Shown: positions 16,540 through 28,486 of the stretch, one piece after another
Layout: each line of letters starts with the position of its first letter
How positions within the stretch are numbered: the stretch's first letter is position 1
NCBI GenBank assembly: GCA_002411545.1
Contig: DHTG01000024.1
Span: forward strand, 14,697-78,696
Reading direction: 5' to 3'
Source of the DNA: Bacteroidales bacterium UBA5266
GTDB taxonomy: Bacteria; Bacteroidota; Bacteroidia; Bacteroidales; WCHB1-69
Length of the DNA: 64,000 bases
Notes under the pieces: model-generated
What the model was told of the DNA's origin: nothing
Databases searched by the model: none
The model's input: the letters and a program-made list of their open reading frames with translations, nothing else
Position numbers and translations under genes: made by a program

Positions 16540-19005
16540 TTAGTAGGGATCGACATCTATTTGAATACGTACCGATGTAAATACAGCCTTGTCTTTTATT
16601 TGCTTAATCATAGTTTTCGCTGTAAGTAATGATTTGGAAAGAGGAATTTTTATAATGATGTCCTTTTGATACAGATTTTTTATTTTAATGATAGGAGGGT
16701 ATTCAGGACCAAGGACATGATTAGGAAATGTTTTTTTTAAATCTCCTGCCATTATGCCGGATAGTTTATCAAGCACAACTTGGTTTTTATGTTTTAAGGT
16801 AATTTTAATCAATCGACACAAAGGCGGATAATGAAATTTGTTTCTTTCCTCTATGCTATTATAAAACAAGCTTTGATAGTCATTGCATAAAACAAGTTGA
16901 AAAATAGGATGGTTGGGATTAAACGTTTGGATGAGTACATGTCCTTGTTTGTTTTTTCTTCCAGCTCTCCCACTAACTTGTGACAACATTTGAAAAGCCC
17001 GCTCAAAAGAACGGAAATCAGGATAATACAACATATTATCAGCATTGAGAATACCTACTGTACTTACATTATCAAAATCTAATCCTTTGGTTACCATTTG
17101 TGTTCCAACCAAAATATCGATTTTTCGTCTTTCAAAATCGGATATGATTTGTTGGTAAGCACTCTTACTGCGTGTACTATCGTAATCCAAACGTTTTATT
17201 TTAGCATTCGGGAAAAACATATATAGTTCTTCTTCTACTTTTTCGGTACCTACCCCTCTCATTTCCATATGTGGGTTATGGCACATATCACAGGCATGGG
17301 GAACTGCCTCTTTGTAACCACAATAATGACATCGCAATTCATTGTTTTGTTTATGATAAGTCAAAGTAACATCACAATGTTTACAGCTAGGGATATAATT
17401 ACATAAACCGCATTCCAAATGCACGGAGAATCCTCTTCTATTTTGAAACAAGATAATTTGTTCATTCTTTTGCAATGCTTGGGTAATAGATTCCAATAAT
17501 GATTTGGAATAGAGTGTATAGTTTTGTTTTTTTCGGTTTTCTTTTCGCAAATCGACAATTTTTATTTCCGGCAATTCAATTCCACCGTAACGTTGCAATA
17601 ATTGCACTAAGCCGTATTTTTTCCTTACTGCATTAAAATAGGTTTCTATGGCAGGAGTAGCCGAACCCAGTAAAGTTTTAGCTCCATGTAATTTAGCTAA
17701 TACGATAGCCGTATCACGTGCTTGATAATGAGGAGCAGGTTCAAACTGTTTATAGGACATATCATGTTCTTCGTCAACGATAATCAAACCCAAATTATGA
17801 AAAGGAAGAAATAATGACGAGCGAGCTCCTATGATAATTTGATAATCATTTGTATGCTTATCGCTGACATGATGCCAAATTTCAACCCTTTCGTAATCGT
17901 TAAATCGAGAGTGATACACTCCTACCTTATTGCCGAAATAGGTTCGTAAGCGTTGAATGATTTGGGTTGTCAAGGCTATTTCCGGTAAAAGATAAAGAAC
18001 TTGCTTACCTTCGTCGAGCGTTTCTTGAATTAATTTCATATAAACTTCCGTTTTTCCACTTCCGGTAACGCCGTGAAATAAAACGGTATTGAAACTTTCA
18101 AATTGTTTTTTAATTTCTTGTAAAGCTGTTAATTGTAAGGGAGATAGGGTTAAATCGCTTAGCTGTTTTTCTGCTTCAAAAGTCTGTAAACGACTAACGA
18201 CTTGGAAGTGCTTTTCTAAAATTTCCTTTTTAATTAAAGCTTGCAACTGATTATCAATCACTTTTCCGGATGACACTATTTCTGATTTCTTAACAAAGCC
18301 ATCTTTTTTTTGCTTCACTAATGACAAAAAGTAAAGCAAAGCATCTGATTGTTTTTGAGTTTTTCTTGATTTTTCGAGCGTATCAAACACTTCCTGTAAG
18401 CTGTTTTTATCGTTTTTATATTTCTGTGTCAGACATATAAAAGTTTCTGTTCGCGCTTTATATTTGGTGTCGATTTCTTCCGAGACATATATAATTTGCT
18501 TATCCATTAAGTTTTTAATATATGGCAAGATCTTAGTTTGTCCTGTAATCTTCTCAATTTGTTTGATGGTCAATCCCTGATTATCGACCAAAGATTCTAC
18601 TACACGAATCTCTTTGTGTGAAAGATGAGAAATGTCACCATCATAATCGGGATGTAAAGCGATGCGCGTTTCGCTTGCCAATTTGAAGGCTGATGGCAGA
18701 GCCACCGACATCACTTCTCCGTATGTACACAGATAATAATCGGCTATCCAAATCCACAAAGCCAATTGTTTTTCATTGACTAAAGGGCACTCATCCAACA
18801 CACTTAGTATACCTTTAGTCGTATAATTTGCCGGTTTATGTTGATGTAGACTATATACAATGGCTGAATAAAATTTATGCCTACCAAATGGCACCAACAC
18901 TCTTTTACCCACAGTCACTTCACTTTGCAAAGATGCAGGCACGGCATAAGTGAAAAAATTAGGTAATGGTAGTGGCAATAATACATTAATATATAATTCT
19001 TCCAT
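16540..19005 (-). CDS. priA: Primosomal replication helicase N' (PriA)
   Basis: An 821-residue 3'-5' superfamily 2 helicase that recognises abandoned forks and reloads the replisome. The N-terminal 3'-DNA-binding domain starts LPLPLPNFFTYAVP. Walker A is GVTGSGKTEVY, Walker B is VDEEHDMSYKQ, and between the helicase lobes there is a zinc-binding insertion with paired cysteines (CGLC, CKHC, CHYC, CDMC). The C-terminal lobe has VGTQMVTKGLDF and QVSGRAGRK. Length is somewhat above the E. coli enzyme but normal for Bacteroidota. It begins 11 bases after dnaG on the same strand, which pairs the restart helicase and the primase in one operon. Confidence 0.97.
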   Translation of the reverse strand: MEELYINVLLPLPLPNFFTYAVPASLQSEVTVGKRVLVPFGRHKFYSAIVYSLHQHKPANYTTKGILSVLDECPLVNEKQLALWIWIADYYLCTYGEVMSVALPSAFKLASETRIALHPDYDGDISHLSHKEIRVVESLVDNQGLTIKQIEKITGQTKILPYIKNLMDKQIIYVSEEIDTKYKARTETFICLTQKYKNDKNSLQEVFDTLEKSRKTQKQSDALLYFLSLVKQKKDGFVKKSEIVSSGKVIDNQLQALIKKEILEKHFQVVSRLQTFEAEKQLSDLTLSPLQLTALQEIKKQFESFNTVLFHGVTGSGKTEVYMKLIQETLDEGKQVLYLLPEIALTTQIIQRLRTYFGNKVGVYHSRFNDYERVEIWHHVSDKHTNDYQIIIGARSSLFLPFHNLGLIIVDEEHDMSYKQFEPAPHYQARDTAIVLAKLHGAKTLLGSATPAIETYFNAVRKKYGLVQLLQRYGGIELPEIKIVDLRKENRKKQNYTLYSKSLLESITQALQKNEQIILFQNRRGFSVHLECGLCNYIPSCKHCDVTLTYHKQNNELRCHYCGYKEAVPHACDMCHNPHMEMRGVGTEKVEEELYMFFPNAKIKRLDYDSTRSKSAYQQIISDFERRKIDILVGTQMVTKGLDFDNVSTVGILNADNMLYYPDFRSFERAFQMLSQVSGRAGRKNKQGHVLIQTFNPNHPIFQLVLCNDYQSLFYNSIEERNKFHYPPLCRLIKITLKHKNQVVLDKLSGIMAGDLKKTFPNHVLGPEYPPIIKIKNLYQKDIIIKIPLSKSLLTAKTMIKQIKDKAVFTSVRIQIDVDPY

Positions 19006-19016
19006 TTGTATAATTT

Positions 19017-21011
19017 TTAGCGGTAGGTTACTCCCAATACTTTTTCTATTTCACAAATGATGGTGTTTATTTCTGATATTTTCGACAGATACATCAATGA
19101 TTCATCCTCACTGTTGGCTAATTTCAGCATTTTTTCATAATTGCTCTTAATAGCGGTAAGTTTAATTAAGCGCAACATTTGTAAGGTGCGCACTACTTCC
19201 TCGTGCAACTTTTCAGCGTTATTATAAATGGTATTAATAAAACTTTTTATTTTACTACTTTCCCATAACGGACTGGGAGTAGGATTGATTTCGACCAAAG
19301 AAAAGTAAAGTTTATTGATTTCCACATCGGGATTATGCTGCAATTTATTTGAAATATCAATTGGATTTTCCTCAATTAATTCAACATAAACATTGAAAAA
19401 CTTTTGATATAAAGGAGTTTCAAAGCTTAATTCATCACTTTTGAGGTTATCGAAGATAAATTGATCTACTCTGGTTTCTATTGTTTTTTCCTTTGACATC
19501 GAATCCTCATTGGGCAAATATAAGGATTGATTACCATAATTTACCAACAAGGTTAAAATTCTCTTTTCTACATCAACAAGGCTTAAGGGTGTTGATTCAA
19601 TGATCACTTGTTTTGTAGAATCTGGCTTACTTATTTCAGGTAGATTGTTTTGATCAATCGTTTGTTTTTCTTTCTCTTTTTTATAATTTTTTATTCTGAT
19701 TTTATTGACGGCTCTATAAAGTATATTTTCTTCTATTTGCATCAAAGCACTGCATTGTTTTACGAAAATAGACACTTTTATGATGTCGGGAATCAAGGCG
19801 ATATCGGCTGCAATTTGATTGATAAAATCAGCCCTTTTCACCGGGTCCTTTTCAACGTCTTTTAAAAGTAAACTTATTTTAAAGCCTAAAAAATCCTGTT
19901 CGTTTTCATGGAAATAATCTCTTATCGCATTCGTATCGTTTGAACGGGCAAAAGAATCGGGGTCATCGTCGGGAGGAAGGACAATGACACGAATATTTAA
20001 ATTCTCTTTCAATAACATTCCTACAGCACGCAAGGCGGCATGTATTCCTGCTTTATCCCCATCATACACGATGCTAATATTATCTGTAAGTTTATTGAGG
20101 AGTTTGATTTGCCCGGTCGTTAAAGACGTTCCTGACGAAGCCACAACATTTTCTATCCCGGACTGATGCAAAGAAATTACATCGGTATAACCTTCCACTA
20201 AATAACATTTATCTTCTTTTTTTATAGCATTCTTAGCTTGAAAAATACCATATAACACATCGCTTTTATGGTAAATGGATGTCTCTGGTGAATTGATATA
20301 CTTTGCGTTATGTTTATCTACATTTCCCAATATTCTTCCCCCAAAGGCAATGATTTTACCCGAAAAATTATGAATTGGGAATATGACTCGTTCGGTAAAT
20401 CGGTCGAAGACATAGTCTCCTCCTTGATTTTCTTTCACAATAATCAATCCGGCTTTTTCTAAATTTTCTTGGGTATATCCTTGTTTTAAAGCATGCTTAT
20501 AGAGGGCATCCCGTTGTTTAAGGCTATACCCCAATGCAAATTTAGTCATGCTTTCTTCGCTAAAACCTCTTTCTTTGAAATAGGCTAACCCTATACTTTT
20601 TCCCTCTTCATGTTCATACAACATTTTCGAAAAAAATTCACTGGCAAAAGCTGTAACAGCAAATAAGGATTCACGTTCGTTGATTCGTTGAATCTCTTCG
20701 GTGGTTTGTGCGGTTTCTTCTATTTGAATGTTATACTTTTTAGCCAAATAACGTATGGCTTCGACATAAGAATAGTGTTCATGTTTGATAATAAAGCCAA
20801 CCGAATCGCCGGCTTCGCCACAACCAAAGCATTTAAAAATACCCTTTGCCGGACTTACGGTAAAAGAAGGTGTCTTTTCGGTATGAAAGGGACATAAGCC
20901 TATGTAATTCACCCCACGTTTTTGTAAACGCACAAAATCGCCTACCACTTCTTCTATACGACAGGCTGTAAGAATTTCATCTATGCTTTCTCTTTTTATC
21001 ATTGAATACAA
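19017..21011 (-). CDS. dnaG: DNA primase DnaG
   Basis: A 664-residue primase that makes the RNA primers for replication. The N-terminal CHC2 zinc finger is visible as CPFHTEKTPSF and KCFGCGEAGDS (about residues 41-69). The catalytic core has FGGRILG, and the TOPRIM motifs are YLVEGYTDVISLHQ and the acidic VYDGDKAGIHAALR. The C-terminal part, less conserved, should bind the helicase DnaB. The start could be either of two nearby methionines (residue 1, or residue 4 in MIKRESID). It is followed closely by priA. A TAGTTTTG motif lies about 50 bases upstream. Confidence 0.97.
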   Translation of the reverse strand: MYSMIKRESIDEILTACRIEEVVGDFVRLQKRGVNYIGLCPFHTEKTPSFTVSPAKGIFKCFGCGEAGDSVGFIIKHEHYSYVEAIRYLAKKYNIQIEETAQTTEEIQRINERESLFAVTAFASEFFSKMLYEHEEGKSIGLAYFKERGFSEESMTKFALGYSLKQRDALYKHALKQGYTQENLEKAGLIIVKENQGGDYVFDRFTERVIFPIHNFSGKIIAFGGRILGNVDKHNAKYINSPETSIYHKSDVLYGIFQAKNAIKKEDKCYLVEGYTDVISLHQSGIENVVASSGTSLTTGQIKLLNKLTDNISIVYDGDKAGIHAALRAVGMLLKENLNIRVIVLPPDDDPDSFARSNDTNAIRDYFHENEQDFLGFKISLLLKDVEKDPVKRADFINQIAADIALIPDIIKVSIFVKQCSALMQIEENILYRAVNKIRIKNYKKEKEKQTIDQNNLPEISKPDSTKQVIIESTPLSLVDVEKRILTLLVNYGNQSLYLPNEDSMSKEKTIETRVDQFIFDNLKSDELSFETPLYQKFFNVYVELIEENPIDISNKLQHNPDVEINKLYFSLVEINPTPSPLWESSKIKSFINTIYNNAEKLHEEVVRTLQMLRLIKLTAIKSNYEKMLKLANSEDESLMYLSKISEINTIICEIEKVLGVTYR

Positions 21012-21062
21012 GGTGCGTTTTATGTCATCGGATAAGCGTGAGATTTGCTCATTCTATGTTTG

Positions 21063-21070
21063 CAAAACTA
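21063..21070 (-). promoter_or_regulatory. Candidate -7 element for dnaG-priA
   Basis: The minus strand reads TAGTTTTG followed by C, matching TAnnTTTG, about 52 bases before the dnaG start. No clear -33 element was seen. Confidence 0.5.
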
Positions 21071-21196
21071 CAATTTTAACGTCTGTTTTTACCTTTTATT
21101 TCTATGTTTCGCATTCTTTTCGGTAATACTATGACATTCACTTTTTGTATCCTTACAATTCTAAGAGCATTGAAAGGATGTAATCTATTTATAGAC

Positions 21197-21232
21197 AAAA
21201 AAAGTCTTTTGCTTCCAAAATATAACAAGACT
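21197..21232 (-). terminator. Possible terminator after atpC
   Basis: On the minus strand AGTCTT (21227-21232) can pair with AAGACT (21203-21208) across an 18-base loop, and the second arm runs into seven T residues (21197-21203). The stem is only 6 bp with a long loop, so this is a weak candidate lying about 30 bases past the atpC stop. Confidence 0.35.
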
Positions 21233-21261
21233 CCAAAGGACTAACAGCAAAAAATAGTCTT

Positions 21262-21500
21262 TTAGACTTTATCCGTTAAAATAACGATTTTATTTTTCAA
21301 GACTTCAACCACTCCCCCACATATGGGATAAAAACATTCATTATTATTTTGAATAATTTTAGCCTTACCCTTTGCCAGTGTTGCAATGAGAGGAGCGTGA
21401 TTCTTTAATATTTCGAATAATCCATCACTTCCCGGTAATTGAATTAAGGAAACATCATCAAACACTTCTTGATTATTGGGTGTTATTATTTCTACTTTCA

Positions 21501-21501
<1 letters not shown>
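21262..21501 (-). CDS. atpC: ATP synthase F1 epsilon subunit
   Basis: A 79-residue protein corresponding to the N-terminal beta-sandwich of the epsilon subunit (MKVEIITPNNQEVFDDV, then LPGSDGLFEILKNHAPLIA). It lacks the C-terminal helical hairpin of longer epsilon subunits, a short form common in Bacteroidota. It links the rotating gamma shaft to the c-ring in F1Fo. Its start codon shares one base with the atpD stop (TAATG), which implies coupled translation. No other ATP synthase genes follow; dnaG comes next on this strand. Confidence 0.93.
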
Positions 21502-23388
<1,887 letters not shown>

Positions 23389-24441
23389 ATGAAACTTTCG
23401 CAATTTAAATACTTTTTGCCACAAGATCTAATTGCTAGTTATCCCCAAGAAGACCGCAATGAAGCTCGATTAATGATTATTGATCGTAAAAAGAAAACGA
23501 TCGAACATAAGGTTTTCAGAGATATCATTGATTATTTTGATGATGGTGATATTCTTGTCATCAACAACACCAAAGTATTTCCGGCTATACTCGAAGGAGA
23601 GAAAGAGAAAACACAAGCTAAGATCAATGTTTTCTTGTTAAGAGAGTTGGATATTGAAAGTAAATTGTGGGACGTTTTGGTAGATCCTGCTCGTAAAATC
23701 CGAATCGGCAATAAAATATATTTCGACAATGGAGAATTAATTGCCGAAGTTATCGATAATACAACCTCTCGTGGCCGAACATTACGTTTTTTATTCGATG
23801 GTACACATGAGGAATTTAAAAAGAAACTCTTTTCCTTAGGTCGTATGCCTATCCCCGAACCCATTCAACAACTTAGGGATATATCTGAAGAAGATGAGCA
23901 ATATTATCAAACCATCTATGCCAAAGCAGAAGGTGCCGTAGTTGCTCCTGCAGCCGGCTTCCATCTCAGCAGAGAAATGATTAAAATGCTCGAATTAAAA
24001 GGCATTCTTTTCTCTGAAATCACTTTACACGCCGGAATTGGTAATTTTAAAACCATAGATGTAGAAGATTTGGCAAAGCACAAAACCGATTCCGAAGAAA
24101 TGGAAATTACCGAATCAACTGCCGAAGTTATCAACGAAGCTAAACGGAATAACAAAAGCATATGTGCCGTAGGGACAACGAGTTTAAAAGCCTTGGAATC
24201 GTCCGTCTATATTTCGGGATTAATTAAACCTTTCCAAGGATGGACTAATAAATTTATCTTTCCACCCTATGATTTTATATCGGCCAACAAATTAATTACT
24301 AATTTTCATCCTTCTCAATCGTCTATGTTGATGTTAGTTTGTGCTTTCGGGGGTTATGATTTAATTATGAAAGCCTACAAAGAAGCCATTAACGAAAGAT
24401 ATCGTTTCCTTACTTACGGCGATGCTATGTTAATAATATAA
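23389..24441 (+). CDS. queA: S-adenosylmethionine:tRNA ribosyltransferase-isomerase QueA
   Basis: A 350-residue enzyme that transfers the ribosyl part of SAM to preQ1 in tRNA, forming epoxyqueuosine. Family landmarks are [11 protein letters not shown] at the start, [11 protein letters not shown], the [12 protein letters not shown] stretch, [21 protein letters not shown] and [14 protein letters not shown]. Length matches the family. In related genomes queA often sits next to truB, uppP and ftsX; here those last two are about 5 kb away on the other strand. It ends ten bases before the coaX start. Confidence 0.97.
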   Translation: MKLSQFKYFLPQDLIASYPQEDRNEARLMIIDRKKKTIEHKVFRDIIDYFDDGDILVINNTKVFPAILEGEKEKTQAKINVFLLRELDIESKLWDVLVDPARKIRIGNKIYFDNGELIAEVIDNTTSRGRTLRFLFDGTHEEFKKKLFSLGRMPIPEPIQQLRDISEEDEQYYQTIYAKAEGAVVAPAAGFHLSREMIKMLELKGILFSEITLHAGIGNFKTIDVEDLAKHKTDSEEMEITESTAEVINEAKRNNKSICAVGTTSLKALESSVYISGLIKPFQGWTNKFIFPPYDFISANKLITNFHPSQSSMLMLVCAFGGYDLIMKAYKEAINERYRFLTYGDAMLII

Positions 24442-24451
24442 TGATAACATT

Positions 24452-25192
24452 TTGAATACGCTGATACTTGATTTCGGAAATACGCATCAAAAGGCAGCCA
24501 TTGTTGACAATGGAAAGATTATTTTTTTTTCCAAATATTCATCTTTCGACCTTAAAACGCTTTCTAAAATAGAAGATGAATATGATTTCGAGAGAGTGAT
24601 TCTATCATCTGTTATCAAAGAAGACACCCTATTAGATACCTATTTACACTATAACTATTATTTTTTAAAGTTGTCTGAAGACACTCCTTTACCTATCCGT
24701 AATCGATACAACACTCCTCATACATTGGGATACGACCGCATTGCCTGTGCGGTAGCGGCAAATCACTTATTTACAAAAAAAAACGTATTGAGTATTCAGA
24801 TGGGGACGTGCATTACGTATGACTTTATTAACGCTAAGAATGAATATGTAGGAGGAAGTATTTCTCCGGGTCTTCAAATGAGATACGATGCTTTAAATCA
24901 TTACACCCAACAATTACCTTTGCTTACTTACCAAGTTATTGATTATTTAAGTGGGACTACGACAGAGACTTGTATACATTCAGGCGTAATCAATGGCATT
25001 ATTAATGAATGTAAGGGAATTATCCATGCATATCGTACACAATACCCCGACATTGAAATCATCCTAACGGGAGGTGACATGCCTTATTTTGAAAAAAAAC
25101 TTATCGATGAAATAAACACCTATCCTAATTTAGTTATCTTAGGATTATCATTAATACTAAACTATAATGCTCAATATAAAAATCAACATTAG
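24452..25192 (+). CDS. coaX: Type III pantothenate kinase CoaX
   Basis: A 246-residue ASKHA-fold kinase for the first step of coenzyme A synthesis. The phosphate-binding motif DFGNTHQKAA begins at residue 7. Other motifs are LGYDRIACAVAA (catalytic Asp), IQMGTCITYDFI and GGSISPGLQMR. The start must be the TTG at 24452: the only nearby ATG (24441) is in another frame and stops after four codons, and any later start would remove the DFGNT motif. Its last 26 bases overlap the next gene, so translation of the two is probably coupled. Confidence 0.95.
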   Translation: MNTLILDFGNTHQKAAIVDNGKIIFFSKYSSFDLKTLSKIEDEYDFERVILSSVIKEDTLLDTYLHYNYYFLKLSEDTPLPIRNRYNTPHTLGYDRIACAVAANHLFTKKNVLSIQMGTCITYDFINAKNEYVGGSISPGLQMRYDALNHYTQQLPLLTYQVIDYLSGTTTETCIHSGVINGIINECKGIIHAYRTQYPDIEIILTGGDMPYFEKKLIDEINTYPNLVILGLSLILNYNAQYKNQH

Positions 25193-26438
25193 CCTTCTAC
25201 TCACTCTTTTCAGTTTGAGTATGATAGAAGTAACGGCTCAAAATCATTTAAGTTCTCCTTATTCCCGTTTTGGAATGGGAGAAATGAATAAACGCATGTC
25301 GTCGATGAATGCTTCCATGGGAGGAGTCTCTTATGCATTTCATAGTCCGACGACGATAAATTTTACTAATCCGGCATCCTATGCTGCTTTCGATTCATTA
25401 TCCAGTATCATTGATGCCACTTTCTCCTATAAATACCACAGCTTGCAAGAATCAACTCGTAAACAAAGCGGATCTACCATTAATTTTGATTACTTATCCT
25501 TAGGGTTTTCTCTGGGCTCATTTTGGAAAACGGCCATAGGATTTCAACCGTATAGCTTTATCAATTACACCATAAATCAATACACTCCATTCAATGATAC
25601 GGCTGAAATTAAAAATGCTTTTAATGGAACCGGAGGAATTTATGAATTGTATTGGGGAAATGCTTTTAAAATAGGGAAAAACCTTTCCTTTGGATTAAAT
25701 GCTTCTTATCTATTTGGTTATTATAACAAATATCAAGCTGTAGAATTTCCGGACAATCAATTTTTGAACTTTAAAAAAGACAATGAATTTCAAATCAACG
25801 GAGCATTATTCTCTTTAGGCGCACAATATTTTATTCCTATAAAAGAAACTTTTCTTGGATTAGGTATTGTATATACTCCTTCCATTCCTACGCTTTATGC
25901 AAAAAAGACACAATATCTCTTAACCTATCAAAACACTTCTTACAATGAAACAATCGTTGATTCCTTGTATTGGAAAGGCACTAAAAACATTGCCATAAGC
26001 CTACCGCAAACTCTGGGAGGAGGCGTTTCATGGTCGTCCGAAAAATATTTTCTAGGATTTGACTTTACATGGACGGATTGGAGTCAATTCGAAATGGAAG
26101 AATCGCTTGATACATTAAACGATGCCTATAAGTTTTCTTTAGGTGGAAGTTTCACTCCCAATCTGACGAGTGCTAAGTATATTTCGAAAATTACTTACAG
26201 CGCCGGATATTTTTATGAATTCACATCACTATATCTGAAAGATAGACAAATTAATAAATTTGGCATAAATTTTGGCTTTTCTTTTCCCATGAAAAAAAGT
26301 AAAACACGCTTTAACATACATTTTGAATATGGCCAGTGGGGTACATTACAGAATAAATTATTACAAGAACGCTATTTGTTAGTTTCATTCAATCTTGCAT
26401 TGCATGAAAAATGGTATCAAAGAAGAATATTAGATTAA
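25167..26438 (+). CDS. Outer-membrane beta-barrel protein, PorV/FadL-like
   Basis: A 423-residue exported protein with an N-terminal signal peptide ending in VTAQ. The mature N terminus has SSPYSRFGMGE, NASMGGVSYA and INFTNPASYAAFDS, a motif series typical of Bacteroidota outer-membrane proteins related to FadL/PorV. The rest is built of short amphipathic strands, with glycine-aromatic alternation up to the C terminus. It starts inside the 3' end of coaX and is followed 22 bases on by a TPR protein and then lptC. This order suggests a role in envelope assembly, but the exact function is unknown. Confidence 0.75.
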   Translation: MLNIKINISLLLTLFSLSMIEVTAQNHLSSPYSRFGMGEMNKRMSSMNASMGGVSYAFHSPTTINFTNPASYAAFDSLSSIIDATFSYKYHSLQESTRKQSGSTINFDYLSLGFSLGSFWKTAIGFQPYSFINYTINQYTPFNDTAEIKNAFNGTGGIYELYWGNAFKIGKNLSFGLNASYLFGYYNKYQAVEFPDNQFLNFKKDNEFQINGALFSLGAQYFIPIKETFLGLGIVYTPSIPTLYAKKTQYLLTYQNTSYNETIVDSLYWKGTKNIAISLPQTLGGGVSWSSEKYFLGFDFTWTDWSQFEMEESLDTLNDAYKFSLGGSFTPNLTSAKYISKITYSAGYFYEFTSLYLKDRQINKFGINFGFSFPMKKSKTRFNIHFEYGQWGTLQNKLLQERYLLVSFNLALHEKWYQRRILD

Positions 26439-26460
26439 TAAAATAAAAAGTATTTAACAG

Positions 26461-27912
26461 ATGAAAAAAAGAAATCAAATTTTATTATCCGCATCCTTAC
26501 TCATTTTCTCTATTACGGCAAGTGCCCAATGGACAGGCCCTAAATACGGAGAAGATAGTGTAGAATGTATAACAAACATGTCGTTATACAGGGAGTCATT
26601 CAAGCAAAGAAATTATGCTGAGGCTTATATCCCTTGGAAAAAAACCATACAAAACTGCCCGATATCGTCGAAAAATAATTTCACCAACGGACCGGTTATA
26701 CTGGAGTATTTAATTAAAAATGAGAAAGATTCCGCACAAAAAGAAGCATACATCCAAGAATTATTTGATTTATATCAATTACGCATTCAATGTTATCCCG
26801 AGGATGAAGCCTATGCTTTGGGTCAAATAGCTGTCAATACAATGCGTTTCAGAGCCTATGAATGGGAAAAAGCTTATGAGACTTTCAACAAAGCCATTGA
26901 TTTAGGTGGAAAAACAACCTCTCCCCAGGTATTAGATGTGTTTTTTATTACGGCAGAGCGATATATGATTAACAAACAACTCACGACCGAAGTAATGATT
27001 GATGCCTATGATAAAATCACTGAAATTTTAGACGAAATAACCGATGAGAGTGAAATCGCTTTCGATAAAGCGATGCGTAAAATTTATCTTTTACAAAATA
27101 AATTGGATAGCCAACTGATTTCAAAAGATGAATACGAAGTGAGGTATGAAGATCTTGCACAAGATTCGGCTCGAACAGGTAAAATATTTGAACAATACCA
27201 AAAGGTTGCTAAAAATATGGATATTCGTTTTTCCAATTATGCCAAATGCGAAGATCTAATCCAAATTTACGGTAAAAAATTAGAACAGAATAAAGATGAA
27301 CGTATCTTAAGACAAATCATTAAGTTCTTTGTCAAAGAAAATTGCACTGATAACAACATTTACACTTCCGCCGTAGAAGAACTTCATAAAATTCAACCGA
27401 CCGCCAAGACCGGGTTAGCCATGGCAACCGTAAGCTACAGAAATGGAGCTTATCAAGACGCCATCAATTATTGTAAGGAGACTCTACCTTTATTGGAAAA
27501 AGAATCCGATAAAATTAGTACGTATATTTTACTTGCCGAAAGTTATAAACAAATCGGTCAATATACGGCAGCTCGCGAAAGTGCCTATAATATATTAAAA
27601 TCCAATCCCAACGATGCACGTGCCTATGTAGTCATCGGCGATCTATATTATAGCTCTGCCGGTGCTTGCAGCTCCCTGGAATTGCCGGCCGCTGTGTATT
27701 GGGCCGCCGCCGACAAATACAGTAAAGCCATATCCATGACTGCCGGTAAAGAAGACGACAACCAAAAGAAAATTTATAGTGACGCACAAACCAAATTAAA
27801 CAGTGCTGCAAGATTGTTTCCTAAAATCGAAACCTATTTCCAATTAGGACTCACCAAAGGTCAATCCTATCGGGTAGGTTGCTGGATCAGCGAAACGACA
27901 AGTGTACGTTAA
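26461..27912 (+). CDS. Exported tetratricopeptide-repeat protein
   Basis: A 483-residue protein with a signal peptide ending in ITASAQ. Repeated helix pairs of TPR type are visible, for example YEWEKAYETFNKAIDLGG, YQDAINYCKETLPLL, GQYTAARESAYNILKSNPNDARAYV and a final AADKYSKAISM. The protein is probably periplasmic or attached to the outer membrane and serves as a scaffold. Its position between an outer-membrane barrel and lptC suggests participation in envelope biogenesis; no enzymatic domain is seen. The C-terminal segment is not repeat-like and ends one base before the lptC ATG. Confidence 0.8.
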   Translation: MKKRNQILLSASLLIFSITASAQWTGPKYGEDSVECITNMSLYRESFKQRNYAEAYIPWKKTIQNCPISSKNNFTNGPVILEYLIKNEKDSAQKEAYIQELFDLYQLRIQCYPEDEAYALGQIAVNTMRFRAYEWEKAYETFNKAIDLGGKTTSPQVLDVFFITAERYMINKQLTTEVMIDAYDKITEILDEITDESEIAFDKAMRKIYLLQNKLDSQLISKDEYEVRYEDLAQDSARTGKIFEQYQKVAKNMDIRFSNYAKCEDLIQIYGKKLEQNKDERILRQIIKFFVKENCTDNNIYTSAVEELHKIQPTAKTGLAMATVSYRNGAYQDAINYCKETLPLLEKESDKISTYILLAESYKQIGQYTAARESAYNILKSNPNDARAYVVIGDLYYSSAGACSSLELPAAVYWAAADKYSKAISMTAGKEDDNQKKIYSDAQTKLNSAARLFPKIETYFQLGLTKGQSYRVGCWISETTSVR

Positions 27913-27913
27913 C

Positions 27914-28471
27914 ATGTCGACTTATGTAAAATACATCCTAAGGATAGTCGTTGTTTCAGCGACTATCCTTTGTTTTACCTCCTGTAAAAATGACATTGCA
28001 GTAGTTAACCAACTATTGCAAGGAGATACCATCCCCGATGAAATTGCTAAAAATATACATATGTATATCAGCGAAGGAGGTATCGTTACACATGAATTTA
28101 AAGCAGCTGTACTTTACACTTACCACAAACATAAAACCTATCAAGAATGTCCCAAAGGATTTGAAATTATCACTTTCAAAAACAAAAATAAACAATCAAA
28201 GCTAACGGCGTTGTATGGTATCAACTATGAAGATGAAAAAAAAATGGAAGCTAAACGTAAGGTTGTCATAACGAATTTCGAAACCGGCGAAATAATCGAA
28301 ACCGAACACCTGATATGGGATATAGAAAAAAAACTAATTTATTCTAATACTCAAATAAAACAAACAAAATCTGACGGCTCCATTTATATGGGCGAACGGT
28401 TCGAATCAGACGAAGCCCTAAGTAAATATGTAATTTATAATGCACGCTTAGTGTTTTACGAAAATGAATAA
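27914..28471 (+). CDS. lptC: LPS export periplasmic protein LptC
   Basis: A 185-residue lipoprotein-like protein of the LptC/LptA beta-jellyroll family, which passes lipopolysaccharide from the LptBFG transporter to the periplasmic bridge. A hydrophobic N-terminal segment ends in FTSC, a plausible lipobox cysteine. Motifs fitting LptC are MYISEGGIVTHEFKA, ANYEDE-like strands and WDIEKKLIYSN. The frame extends back to a GTG at 27902, but the ATG at 27914, one base after the upstream stop, is the better start. It converges on uppP with only 15 bases between the stops. Confidence 0.82.
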   Translation: MSTYVKYILRIVVVSATILCFTSCKNDIAVVNQLLQGDTIPDEIAKNIHMYISEGGIVTHEFKAAVLYTYHKHKTYQECPKGFEIITFKNKNKQSKLTALYGINYEDEKKMEAKRKVVITNFETGEIIETEHLIWDIEKKLIYSNTQIKQTKSDGSIYMGERFESDEALSKYVIYNARLVFYENE

Positions 28472-28486
28472 GCACCGTATTTATTT

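Noticed and set aside
19185-19193. GGTGCGCAC in dnaG, similar to the core of the 63.6-kb palindrome
   Set aside because: It is only nine bases, lacks the flanking symmetry and lies in conserved coding sequence.
28398-28407. GGTTCGAATC, resembling a tRNA T-loop
   Set aside because: It lies inside lptC in frame with good coding, and no acceptor or anticodon stem could be paired around it.
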